NCBI RefSeq assembly: GCF_014201375.1
Contig: NZ_JACHDZ010000003.1
Location: forward strand, 124,001-188,000
DNA: 64,000 nucleotides
Direction of reading: 5' to 3'
Source of the DNA: Tunturiibacter empetritectus
GTDB taxonomy: Bacteria; Acidobacteriota; Terriglobia; Terriglobales; Acidobacteriaceae
Part shown: in pieces, positions 27,713 through 35,707 of the stretch
Layout: each line of letters opens with the position of its first letter
Numbering within the stretch: position 1 is the stretch's first letter
Position numbers and translations under genes: made by a program
Notes under the pieces: model-generated
The model's input: the letters and a program-made list of their open reading frames with translations, nothing else
Told to the model about the DNA's origin: nothing
Databases searched by the model: none

Positions 27713-28093
27713 ATGCAGATTCAGATCAGCAGCGATAAAAACATCTCCATGCATAAAAAACTCTCCACCCTGATCGATTCCGACCTCCATCGGATCCTCA
27801 ATCGATTCAAAGACGAAATCACCCGCGTCGAAGTCCACCTCAGCGACGAAAACGGAGACAAATCAGGAGCGCAAGACAAACGCTGCCGCTTAGAAGTTCG
27901 CCCTAAACGCCATCAGTCGCTGGCCGTCACCAACGACTCCGCCGACATCCCCAGCGCCGTCACCGGCGCCGCCTCCAAGATGCAGCGGCTCCTCAACAGC
28001 ACCTTCGGCCGCATCCAGGACAAGAACCGCTCCCTCACCACCAGAGCCAGCGGCCAGGGCCAGAACCTCGTCCTAAAGCCCGAAGCCATCTAA
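27713..28093 (+). CDS. HPF/RaiA-family ribosome-associated protein
   Basis: A 126-residue protein with the fold pattern of the ribosome hibernation promoting factor family: MQIQISSDKNISMHKKLSTL (beta-alpha), ITRVEVHLSDENGDKSGAQDKRCRLEVRP (beta hairpin), and the second helix SAVTGAASKMQRLLNSTFGR. Family members bind the 30S decoding region and silence ribosomes under stress. The protein is short and lacks the C-terminal dimerisation domain of long HPF. AAGGAG precedes the ATG. Single gene; not next to rpoN or PTS genes as in Proteobacteria. Confidence 0.75.
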   Translation: MQIQISSDKNISMHKKLSTLIDSDLHRILNRFKDEITRVEVHLSDENGDKSGAQDKRCRLEVRPKRHQSLAVTNDSADIPSAVTGAASKMQRLLNSTFGRIQDKNRSLTTRASGQGQNLVLKPEAI

Positions 28094-28483
28094 GAACGCC
28101 CGCCAAGGGGGGAGCCATCCCCCCAGCGTGTTCTTCGCTGTCATCCTGAACGAAGTGAAGGATCCCGACACCGTCCACCCGCCCATACTGTCCGAACCTT
28201 TCAACCCAAACACTCCAACCGTTTCCGCTCTCACACCCCCACAAAAACCGCCATCTCGACCGAAGCGGTTTTGTTGTCATTCCGGACTCTGAGCGCTGTC
28301 GAACGGAGGACGAATCTGCTGTTGCATTTGCTTCTAGATACCCCAAGCAACTCAACTCCTTCAAAGGCGTCCCATCGAAGTGCATCTGGATGAAGGCGAA
28401 GGGCAGCAACGGTAAAGCCGTCGAAGGGCACGGATCCCGACACCTTCCAACCCAAACAGCCTCCCTCGAAACTCACCGCTATC

Positions 28484-28616
28484 AAAAACCTGTCAAGCCC
28501 CCAAACCTCAAATCCCCGCGCCCCACAAGGATTTTCGCGTGGCGCATTAGTTCCGCCCACAAGCTAAAATAGGAGCAGGAACAAAAAAGCCCCAGCGCTG
28601 GCCGGGGCATTTTCGT
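28484..28616 (+). repeat. Family-2 promoter-terminator element, copy 1
   Basis: CCTGTCAAGCCC at the left, then CGCGTGGCG (28536-28544), TAAAAT (28565-28570), the leader AGGAGCAGGAACAAAAAAG and a GCCCCAGC/GGGGC terminator hairpin (28589-28608) with TTTT. It has the same order and spacing as the copies at 48.5 kb (+) and 59.5 kb (-). Confidence 0.75.
28589..28614 (+). terminator. Intrinsic terminator within family-2 copy 1
   Basis: GCCCC-AGC ... GGCCGGGGC hairpin preceded by an A-run and followed by ATTTT. There is no CDS directly upstream, so it would end a short RNA that starts near 28577. Confidence 0.65.
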
Positions 28617-28840
28617 GGAGAGCCAAAGCAAAACCTGACGACGAGGAATTAGCCATAACTTACTCATTCTAAGTATTTTGCAAACAAACCATCCCTTATC
28701 AATAACTTACAGGCACAATCCCTCAGCAAACCATTGATAAGAAGCAAGTTCCGTACAAGATACCAGGGAGGGGGGAGGGGGGTACCCGTAGCCGACAAAG
28801 CAACCCGTGGTACCCTTTCCGCCGAAGAGGCTCAAACCCC

Positions 28841-30088
28841 ATGGCCGTAACCCGCCGCACCTTCTGCTCCCAAGCCGCGACCCTCCTCCTCTCCCCAAGC
28901 CTCCTCCGCTCCCAAACTCAGCCCCAACCCAAACCCACCGCCCGCCCCGACGTAGCCGCCATCGACCATGATCGCATCCTCGCCCAGGCCAACCGCTACC
29001 TCACCCAGCCTCCCGTCCCCCTCACCACCCTCCTCTGCCCCCGCAGCCCCGGCACCCCCCACGACTTCTACTCCGAACCCGAAGATTTCTTCCCCGACCC
29101 CGCCAACCCCACCGCCTCCTGGGTCCAGCACACCGACACCACCCCAAATCCCGACGCCTTCACCGCCCACCGCGACGCCCTGCTCAACCTCAGCCTCTAC
29201 GTCCCCGCCCTCACCGCCGCCTACCTCTTCACTACCGACCCCCGCTACGCCCAGCAAGCCGCCGCCCACCTCCGAGCCTGGTTCCTCACCCCCGCCACCA
29301 GCATGACCCCCAGCCTCCAATACGCCCAGACCATCCCCCCCGCAAAAAATGGCCGCCTCGAAGGAGTCGTCGAAGCAGTCCACCTCGCAGAAGTAGTCCA
29401 ATCGCTCCCCTTCCTCACGAACTCCGAGGCCCTCACCTCCGAAGAGCTCACCGCCCTCACCAAGTGGTTCACCGCCTACCTCGACTGGCTCAACACCTCA
29501 CGCATGGCTGGCCTCGCCCGGGACAACAAGAGCCACCACGGAACCTCTTGGCTCCTCCAGGCCTCCGCCATAGCTCACCTCACCCAGCCAGCCGACGACC
29601 GCCCCCTCACCACACTCCGCCACCAGTACAAAACCTCCACCCTCCGCGCCCAGATCGTCGCCGACGGCACCTTCCCCCACGAGCTCACCACCCCAAACCC
29701 CTACCGCAACACCCTCTTCAACCTCGACATGCTCGCCGCCATCTGCCTCCTCCTCTCCACCCGCTTCGAGAGTGTATGGGAGTACGAGCTGCAGGACGGC
29801 CCCGGCATGCACACCGTCATCGCCCGCCTCTATCCCTACCTCCTCAACCGAGGCACCTGGCCCTACCGAGCCGACGTCACCTACTTCACGTCGCTTCCCA
29901 TCCGGCCACCCAGCCTCCTCTTCGCCGCCCGCGTCTACGACCGCCCCGAGTACGCCGCCCTCTGGAAGACCCTCCCCCCCGACCCACCCAACGCCGAACT
30001 CCAGCGCACCTTCCCCATCCGCCAGCCCATCCTCTGGACCACACGCCCAAAGCCCTGGCTACCCCCCGGCACCCCCGCGAAAAACTAA
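28841..30088 (+). CDS. Alginate-lyase-family (PL5-like) polysaccharide lyase
   Basis: A 415-residue exported protein with a Tat-like N-terminus (RRTFCSQAATLLLSPSLL). The body is an (alpha/alpha) barrel-type alginate lyase-like domain: PEDFFPDPANP, YAQQAAAHLRAWF, NGRLEGVVEAV, DNKSHHGTSWLLQ near residues 225-237 (likely catalytic His/Asn region) and GTFPHELTTPNPYRNTLFNLDML. PL5 enzymes cleave mannuronate-rich chains by beta-elimination. The neighbouring KDPG aldolase, KDG kinase, KduI and KduD genes fit degradation of unsaturated uronates, but whether the substrate is alginate, another polyuronate or pectin is open. The stop overlaps the convergent aldolase gene by three bases. Confidence 0.85.
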   Translation: MAVTRRTFCSQAATLLLSPSLLRSQTQPQPKPTARPDVAAIDHDRILAQANRYLTQPPVPLTTLLCPRSPGTPHDFYSEPEDFFPDPANPTASWVQHTDTTPNPDAFTAHRDALLNLSLYVPALTAAYLFTTDPRYAQQAAAHLRAWFLTPATSMTPSLQYAQTIPPAKNGRLEGVVEAVHLAEVVQSLPFLTNSEALTSEELTALTKWFTAYLDWLNTSRMAGLARDNKSHHGTSWLLQASAIAHLTQPADDRPLTTLRHQYKTSTLRAQIVADGTFPHELTTPNPYRNTLFNLDMLAAICLLLSTRFESVWEYELQDGPGMHTVIARLYPYLLNRGTWPYRADVTYFTSLPIRPPSLLFAARVYDRPEYAALWKTLPPDPPNAELQRTFPIRQPILWTTRPKPWLPPGTPAKN

Positions 30089-30741
30089 ACCGGGTGCTTC
30101 AAACGAAACGCCCGCACAATCTCCAGATACCTCCGGGCAATATCGGTGATCACCTCAGGCCTGCCCTCCGCGATCATCTTCTTATCCACCAGATCCGACC
30201 CCACGCCAAGCGCAAACGCACCCCCCTCCAGGAACTCCGCCGCAGTCCCCAACATCACGCCGCCAGTAGGAATCATCTCGATCTGCGGCAACGGTCCCTT
30301 GAGCGAAGTAAGGTACTTCGGCCCACCCATCGCACTCGCCGGAAACACCTTCACAACATCCGCCCCAGCCTGCCACGCCGTCACGATTTCAGTCGGAGTC
30401 AGCGCGCCCGGCAACACCGCAACCGAATACCGATGACACATCTCGATCGTCGCCACATTCAGCGCCGGGCTCACCACAAACTGAGCCCCTTCGAGGATGC
30501 ACATCCGCGCCGTCTCCGCATCCAGCACCGTCCCCGCCCCAATCAGGATCTCCGGTCGCTGCTCTGCCAGACGACGCATCACCTCAATCGCCCCCGGCAC
30601 TGTCATCGTCACCTCAAGCACGGTCACCCCCCCGGCCGCAATTGCATCCGCCAGCGCCATCGCCTGCTCAATCGAATCCGCCCGCAGCACCGGCACCAGC
30701 CCAATCTCCCGCAACTCCCGCAGTACCGCAGCCTTCTCCAT
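30085..30741 (-). CDS. kdgA: 2-keto-3-deoxy-6-phosphogluconate aldolase
   Basis: About 218 residues, class I (Schiff base) aldolase of the KDPG/KHG family. The catalytic Lys131 is in VVKVFPAS and the conserved Glu43 in VLEVTMT; PTGGV closes the phosphate-binding site. It splits KDPG into pyruvate and glyceraldehyde-3-phosphate, the last step of uronate breakdown. Start ATG 30741 has AGGAGA upstream; ATG 30759 is possible. It lies 20 bp downstream of the KDG kinase gene on the same strand, as an operon. Confidence 0.93.
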   Translation of the reverse strand: MEKAAVLRELREIGLVPVLRADSIEQAMALADAIAAGGVTVLEVTMTVPGAIEVMRRLAEQRPEILIGAGTVLDAETARMCILEGAQFVVSPALNVATIEMCHRYSVAVLPGALTPTEIVTAWQAGADVVKVFPASAMGGPKYLTSLKGPLPQIEMIPTGGVMLGTAAEFLEGGAFALGVGSDLVDKKMIAEGRPEVITDIARRYLEIVRAFRLKHPV

Positions 30742-30761
30742 AGTTCTCCTCACTCTCAAAT

Positions 30762-31862
30762 CTACCGCTGCACTCCAGCCGACCCACCCGCCATCACACG
30801 CTCCACCTCACCCAGCGTCGCCATCGAGCTATCCCCCGGCGTCGTCATCGCCAACGCCCCATGCGCCACCCCGCAATCAAGCGCCCACTGCAAACCCTTC
30901 GCTTCCATTAACCCATAGATCAAACCTGCCGCAAAAGAATCTCCACCACCCACACGGTCCAGCACCTCAAGATCATCAAACCGAATACTCTCGCAGACCT
31001 TTCCAACCGAATACCCAAACGCTCCCCAATCGTTCCTGTTCGCCGTCTTCGGCCTCCGCGTCGTCGTAGCAATCACCTTGATATTCCCGAACTCCTGGCA
31101 CACCCGCGAGGCCATCTCCCCATAGCTCTCATAGCTATGCCACGGCGCACCATGCGAAGCGTCGCCCAATACCGCCGCCAAATCCCCTTCATGCCCAAAC
31201 ATCACATCCACAAACGGAGCCAGCATCCGATTCACATCGCTCGCTCCCTGCCGCCCACCGGCATTCTTCCACAGCGACGGCCGATAGTTACAGTCATACG
31301 ACACGACCAACCCATGCCGCTGCGCCGCCACCATCGCCTCTCGAGCCACAGTAGGAGCCTCCATCGACAGCGCACACATCACGCCCCCTGTATGAAACCA
31401 GCGCACTCCCTCGCCGCCAAAGATCCCATCCCAATCCACCTGGCCCGGCTTCATCTGCGAGATCGGAGTATGTCCTCGATCCATCATTCCCATGGCGCCG
31501 CGCAATCCAAATCCACGCTCCAGAAAGTAGATCCCGTTGCGCGCCTCCCGCCCAATCCCGTCATACTCCACCCACCGCAGATGCGACAGATCAACACCGC
31601 CCTCCAGCATCAGATCCTCAAGCAACCGGCCCACAGAATTGTCCGCGAGCGCTGTAACAATCGATGTCCTCCGTCCGAAACACCGGCGCAGTCCACGCGC
31701 CACGTTGTACTCGCCGCCGCCCTCCCACACGCGGAAGTTTCGCGCTCCCGCAATCCGCTCTTCGCCCGGATCAAACCGCAGCATCACCTCGCCGAGGCTC
31801 ACCAGGTCCCACCTGCAAGCGTCCGCCGTACGAATCGTCAACCCAGCCGAAGCATCGCTCAT
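30762..31862 (-). CDS. kdgK: 2-keto-3-deoxygluconate kinase (PfkB family)
   Basis: About 366 residues, ribokinase/PfkB fold: WDLVSLGEVMLRFDPGEERI, GGEYNVARGLRRCFG near the N-terminus, and the C-terminal catalytic motif DRVGGGDSFAAGLIYGLM with the base Asp. The ATG at 31862 overlaps the TGA of the upstream kduI gene (ATGA), so translation is probably coupled. In the pathway it phosphorylates KDG to KDPG. Some PfkB kinases of this length act on other sugars; the context (kduI, kdgA) makes KDG most likely. Confidence 0.88.
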   Translation of the reverse strand: MSDASAGLTIRTADACRWDLVSLGEVMLRFDPGEERIAGARNFRVWEGGGEYNVARGLRRCFGRRTSIVTALADNSVGRLLEDLMLEGGVDLSHLRWVEYDGIGREARNGIYFLERGFGLRGAMGMMDRGHTPISQMKPGQVDWDGIFGGEGVRWFHTGGVMCALSMEAPTVAREAMVAAQRHGLVVSYDCNYRPSLWKNAGGRQGASDVNRMLAPFVDVMFGHEGDLAAVLGDASHGAPWHSYESYGEMASRVCQEFGNIKVIATTTRRPKTANRNDWGAFGYSVGKVCESIRFDDLEVLDRVGGGDSFAAGLIYGLMEAKGLQWALDCGVAHGALAMTTPGDSSMATLGEVERVMAGGSAGVQR

Positions 31863-32689
31863 CTCAAGTCCGCAATCGACACGGGGTCCATATCGTCGTA
31901 AGTCTGATTCTCCCCACCCATCCCCCAACAAAAAGCATAGTTCTTCGTCCCAACCCCGGCATGGATCGACCAGCCCGGCGACACCACCACTTCCTTATCC
32001 GCCACTACCAGGTGACTCGTAGCATCGGGCGGCCCCATCAAATGCAATACCCGATGCGCACGATCCACATCGAAATAAAAATAAACCTCACTCCGTCTCA
32101 TATGCGTATGCGGAGGCATAGTATTCCAGTTACTTCCGGACTCCAGCAGAGTAAACCCCATCACTAACTGGCAGCTCTTAATTCCATCTTTATAAATAGC
32201 TTTATAAATAGTCCGCTTGTTACAAGTCTCCGCAGCTCCCAACTGCAATCCCTGCAAATCAGCGAACTTAACCATTGCAGTCGGATACTCTGCATGAGCT
32301 GGATAACTCAAGAGATAAAAGTAAGCCGGATCCTTCGCGCTCTTACTCGAGAAAGTAACTGCTTTACTTCCACGACCTACGTAGAGACAGTCCAGCTTAC
32401 CCATCTCAAAGCTCTTTCCATCTACTACCACCGAACCCGCCCCACCTGCATTTAGAACCCCAAGCTCACGCCGCTCCAGAAAATACTCCGCGCGCAACTC
32501 CGGTTCTGTCTCAAGCGTCAACGCCTCCTTCCCAGGCACAGCCGAGCCAATCACCGTCCGGTCAAGATCCACATAAGCAAATTCGATCTCCCCAACTTCA
32601 AACATCCCCTCCAGCAGAAAGGCCTCCCGCAACTCGTCGGTGTTCATCAACCCGTAGCGCACCGCATCTGCCATCTGATAAAGCCGCAT
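31859..32689 (-). CDS. kduI: 5-keto-4-deoxyuronate isomerase (KduI)
   Basis: About 276 residues, matching KduI length when ATG 32689 is used; GGAGACAGGGA lies directly upstream. The frame stays open far upstream, but that part is basic and shadows the cupin gene. Signatures are MRLYQMADAVRYGLMNTDEL, TETEP-like LTLETEPELRAEYFLERRELG, and PPHTHMRRSEVYFYFD with metal-binding His/Glu. KduI converts 4-deoxy-5-hexoseulose uronate to 3-deoxy-D-glycero-2,5-hexodiulosonate, the substrate of KduD, which is encoded 700 bp away on the other strand. Confidence 0.94.
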   Translation of the reverse strand: MRLYQMADAVRYGLMNTDELREAFLLEGMFEVGEIEFAYVDLDRTVIGSAVPGKEALTLETEPELRAEYFLERRELGVLNAGGAGSVVVDGKSFEMGKLDCLYVGRGSKAVTFSSKSAKDPAYFYLLSYPAHAEYPTAMVKFADLQGLQLGAAETCNKRTIYKAIYKDGIKSCQLVMGFTLLESGSNWNTMPPHTHMRRSEVYFYFDVDRAHRVLHLMGPPDATSHLVVADKEVVVSPGWSIHAGVGTKNYAFCWGMGGENQTYDDMDPVSIADLR

Positions 32690-32768
32690 TCCCTGTCTCC
32701 GATCCAATCCAGTATAAGAGTCCCCTATAAGAGTCCCCAGCTCTCCACATCCGCGCGCGCCGCCCTGG

Positions 32769-33314
32769 CTACTTCGCCGCGACGCTTCCTTCAACCGTCG
32801 GCTTCTCCACTTTGATGACAAAGATCGTGATCGTCTGCCCTGGCCCTTCAATCGCCTGGTGCGGTGTCCCTGCCGTAATGTGAAGAATATCTCCCTTGTG
32901 CAGCACATGGGCCGTAGCACCCTCCAGGCGCGATCCACGCGTCTCCCCATTCTCCCCTTCCTTCGGATCGACCACCGTGCCGCCCGTGAGTTCCGTACCT
33001 TCTCCGTCCACCACAATCAGAAAGTCGGAGTAGTGTGCATGCACCTCGGCCCCACCGCTCTTCGCCCTCGCCGTAATCATGGTGTAGTGCCCCGGATACC
33101 TCGCCAGCGTCGCACCGGAGCTCCCGCTCGCACTCGCCTTGGCCTTCTCAAGCTGCTCTGCACCGCGAGTCGCAACATCACTCGGCGTCAGCAGATTCAC
33201 CAATTCAACCTGTGCTTGCGTAGCCGCTCCAGGCGCCGCTGTCTGCGACCATCCCGCCGATGCCATCAGCATCCCAATCCCAAAAACAGCCGTCAGCCTC
33301 GTCAACCAGTGCAT
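32769..33314 (-). CDS. Exported cupin-domain protein
   Basis: A 181-residue protein with a signal peptide (LTAVFGIGMLMASAGWSQ) and a single cupin barrel: YTMITARAKSGGAEVHAHYSDFL, GDILHITAGTPHQAIEGPGQ. The His residues HAH and PHQ fit a metal-binding cupin. Upstream of kduI on the same strand, so probably co-transcribed. The role is not known; it may bind a sugar acid in the periplasm. Confidence 0.78.
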   Translation of the reverse strand: MHWLTRLTAVFGIGMLMASAGWSQTAAPGAATQAQVELVNLLTPSDVATRGAEQLEKAKASASGSSGATLARYPGHYTMITARAKSGGAEVHAHYSDFLIVVDGEGTELTGGTVVDPKEGENGETRGSRLEGATAHVLHKGDILHITAGTPHQAIEGPGQTITIFVIKVEKPTVEGSVAAK

Positions 33315-33418
33315 ATAGTTGGCTCCTCAAACAATACCCAACCATAAAGAACCATTGCTTCATCGTCAACCTCTTCTTCCGTTTGCTCCTCAACCCCGAT
33401 CCCAGTACATTGGCCTAG

Positions 33419-34204
33419 ATGCCCAACCAGCCCTACAACATCCTCGAAAGCTTCCGCCTCGACAACAAAGTAGCCCTCGTCACCGGCTCCGCCAGCGGCC
33501 TCGGCGCAGCCATCGCCATCGCTCTCTCGCAAGCAGGAGCCGCCGTAGCCTGTCACGGCAACCGCCGCGCCGCCACAGAGACCGCCGCAGCCATCGGCGA
33601 AAACGCCGCAGCCTTTCGCGCCGATCTCGGCTCCGCCACCGGCGCTGAGGATCTCTTCACCCAGGTCAAAGAAAGATTCGGCCGCGTCGACATCCTCATC
33701 AACAACGCTGGAACCATCCTTCGCGCCGCCGCCGAAGAGGTCACCCTCGAGGACTGGCAACAGGTCCTTCAGGTCAATCTCACCAGCGTCTTTCAACTCT
33801 CCCAACTCACCGCCCGCGACATGATCCCACGCGGCGGCCTCGGCACAAGCTGCGGCAAAATCGTCAACATCGCCTCCCTCCTCAGCTTTCAGGGCGGCAT
33901 CCGCGTCCCCGCCTACGCCGCCAGCAAAGGCGGAGTCGCCCAACTCACCAAAGCCCTCGCCAACGAGTGGGCCCCCAAGGGAATCCAGGTCAACGCCATC
34001 GCCCCCGGCTACTTCGCCACCACCAACACCGAAGCCCTCCAGGCCGACGAGATACGCAACCGCCAGATCCTCGACCGCATCCCCGCCGCGCGGTGGGGAC
34101 AACCCGAAGACCTCGCAGGCGCCGCCCTCTACCTCAGCTCTCCCGCCAGCAACTACGTCACCGGCACCGTCCTTACCGTAGACGGCGGGTGGATGGGCCG
34201 ATAG
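33419..34204 (+). CDS. kduD: 2-deoxy-D-gluconate 3-dehydrogenase-like SDR (KduD)
   Basis: A 261-residue short-chain dehydrogenase with TGSASGLGAAIA (NAD-binding), NNAGTILRAAAEEV, catalytic Ser in NIASLLSFQGG, Tyr-x3-Lys as YAASKGG, and QVNAIAPGYFATTNT. The sequence around RIPAARWGQPEDLAGAALYL is typical for KduD. It reduces or oxidises the 2,5-diketo intermediate made by KduI, giving KDG. It diverges from the cupin/kduI operon and precedes a small His-rich gene and a DlgD-like dehydrogenase. Confidence 0.9.
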   Translation: MPNQPYNILESFRLDNKVALVTGSASGLGAAIAIALSQAGAAVACHGNRRAATETAAAIGENAAAFRADLGSATGAEDLFTQVKERFGRVDILINNAGTILRAAAEEVTLEDWQQVLQVNLTSVFQLSQLTARDMIPRGGLGTSCGKIVNIASLLSFQGGIRVPAYAASKGGVAQLTKALANEWAPKGIQVNAIAPGYFATTNTEALQADEIRNRQILDRIPAARWGQPEDLAGAALYLSSPASNYVTGTVLTVDGGWMGR

Positions 34205-34236
34205 AGGATGGGCAGATAGAAGACGGGCAGATAGAA
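34204..34236 (+). repeat. Short tandem repeat after kduD
   Basis: Two adjacent copies of GAYGGGCAGATAGAA (15 bp units), starting at the kduD stop codon. It is probably a local duplication. Confidence 0.5.
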
Positions 34237-34295
34237 TCTGCTCCCACTTCAGCCGGAACAAGCATCCAAACATTCAAGAAGCCAAGGAGCACCTC

Positions 34296-34493
34296 ATGCC
34301 GCAGAGCCCACACGATCGCGCCGCCGAGTATCACAACAAAGCCGCCCACGCCCATCAAGCCGCCGCCACTGCGCACGGCAAAAGCGATCACCTCACCGCC
34401 CACGAGCTCTCCAAACAAGCCCACGAGCACTCCACCAAAGCCTTCGAGCATTCGAAGGAGGCAAGCGACCGCTCCGCATCCAGTAAGAACTGA
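34296..34493 (+). CDS. Small Ala/His-rich protein
   Basis: A 65-residue, hydrophilic, helical protein with many His and Ala residues (HNKAAHAHQAAATAHGKSDH, then HEHSTKAFEHSKEASDRS). No Cys and no signal peptide. An AAGGAG site stands before the ATG, so expression is likely. I know only small uncharacterised proteins of this composition; a helical metal-buffering or stress protein is possible, but this is a guess. Confidence 0.7.
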   Translation: MPQSPHDRAAEYHNKAAHAHQAAATAHGKSDHLTAHELSKQAHEHSTKAFEHSKEASDRSASSKN

Positions 34494-34558
34494 CCGCCTG
34501 ATGCAAACCGACGAACTCATATCGACCTAGACAAGTTCGACAAGCTCTAAACTGAACC

Positions 34559-35572
34559 ATGCTTCGAGTCCCCTTCGACCAACTCCACGCGGCCCTCCTC
34601 CGCGCCATGCAGCAGCTTGGCCTCACCCACGACCGCGCCACCCTCTGCGCCCGCCTCTTCGCCGAAACCACCCGCGACGGCATCTACACCCACGGCCTCA
34701 ACCGCTTCCCTCGCTTCGTCGAAACCATCCGCAACGGCAGCATCAACATCCACGCAGAGCCCACCAAAACCGCCGGCATCGGAGCTATCGAGCGATGGGA
34801 CAGTCATCGTGGCGTTGGCAATCTAAACGCCCACGCCTCTATGCAACGAGCCATCGCCCTCGCACAACAACACGGCATAGGCGCAGTAGCCCTCGCCAAC
34901 ACCAACCACTGGATGCGCGGCGGAACCTACGGCTGGCAGGCCGCCGAGCAAGGCCTCTTCGCCCTCTGCTGGACCAACACCCTCGCCAACCTCCCGCCCT
35001 GGGCAGCCACCACACCCGCCCTCGGCAACAACCCCCTCGTCATCGCAGTCCCCCGCCCCGGCGGTCACGTCATACTCGACATGGCGATGTCGCAGTTCTC
35101 CTATGGCACACTAGCCGCCTACAGCAAACGCGGACAACCTCTCCCGGTCGACGGCGGCTTCGACACCGCAGGCAATCTCACCCGCGATCCAGCAGCCATC
35201 GAGTCCTCTCAGCGCGCCCTACCCGTCGGCTATTGGAAGGGCTCAGGGCTCTCCCTCGTCCTCGACATGCTCGCCGCAATGCTCTCCGGCGGTCTAGCCA
35301 CCCACCAGATCCCCCGCGATCCACTCCGTGAGTCCGGCCTCTCCCAGGTCTTCCTCGCCATCGACCCCACCGGCATCGCCGATCCCGGCGAACTCACCTG
35401 CATCGCCGAAGGCATCCTCGACTCCCTCCACCACGCGACCCCAGCCGACCCCAACAAACCCAGCCGCTACCCCGGCGAACAGACCCTGCAGCTTCGAGAA
35501 GAGAACATGCGGCTCGGCGTCCCGGTCGACCCTGAAATCTGGCAGCAGATAACCCTCTCCGCAACCTCGTAA
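34559..35572 (+). CDS. Malate/L-lactate dehydrogenase family oxidoreductase (DlgD/YiaK-like)
   Basis: A 337-residue NAD(P)H-dependent 2-oxoacid reductase of the LDH2/MDHG2 family. Motifs: GIYTHGLNRFPRFVE, NHWMRGGTYGWQA, ATTPALGNNPLVIAVP and YWKGSGLSLVLDMLAAMLSGG. These match 2,3-diketo-L-gulonate reductase (DlgD/YiaK) and relatives more than sulfolactate or ureidoglycolate dehydrogenases. Placed after kduD and the small gene on the same strand, it may process a keto-acid sugar derived from uronates. The exact substrate is not provable from sequence. Confidence 0.85.
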   Translation: MLRVPFDQLHAALLRAMQQLGLTHDRATLCARLFAETTRDGIYTHGLNRFPRFVETIRNGSINIHAEPTKTAGIGAIERWDSHRGVGNLNAHASMQRAIALAQQHGIGAVALANTNHWMRGGTYGWQAAEQGLFALCWTNTLANLPPWAATTPALGNNPLVIAVPRPGGHVILDMAMSQFSYGTLAAYSKRGQPLPVDGGFDTAGNLTRDPAAIESSQRALPVGYWKGSGLSLVLDMLAAMLSGGLATHQIPRDPLRESGLSQVFLAIDPTGIADPGELTCIAEGILDSLHHATPADPNKPSRYPGEQTLQLREENMRLGVPVDPEIWQQITLSATS

Positions 35573-35707
35573 CGGAACGCACCACAAGCGCCAATCGCCC
35601 GCCCACGAAATATCCAACACCTGATAGCTTTACTGCATCCATTAAACGCAGTCTCCACTTCTATGTGACTCTTCCTTTTCTCTTTGCAGTCTCACTTTAG
35701 GAGCGAT

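Larger units (their letters stand above)
28094..28840. other. Long repeat-rich intergenic region
   Basis: About 750 bp without a convincing gene. It holds a GGGGGG/CCCCCC hairpin at 28107-28124, copies of the GTCATCCTGAACGAAG-type repeat (28140-28166 and 28276-28320), a related stretch 28376-28440, a family-2 promoter-terminator element (28484-28616), AT-rich DNA (28630-28740), and a G tract ending in GGGGTACCC (about 28764-28788) 50 bp before the lyase gene. Confidence 0.6.

Noticed and set aside
29464..30918. A 484-codon open frame over the lyase and aldolase genes
   Set aside because: Runs through two real genes in a different frame with no recognisable domain.
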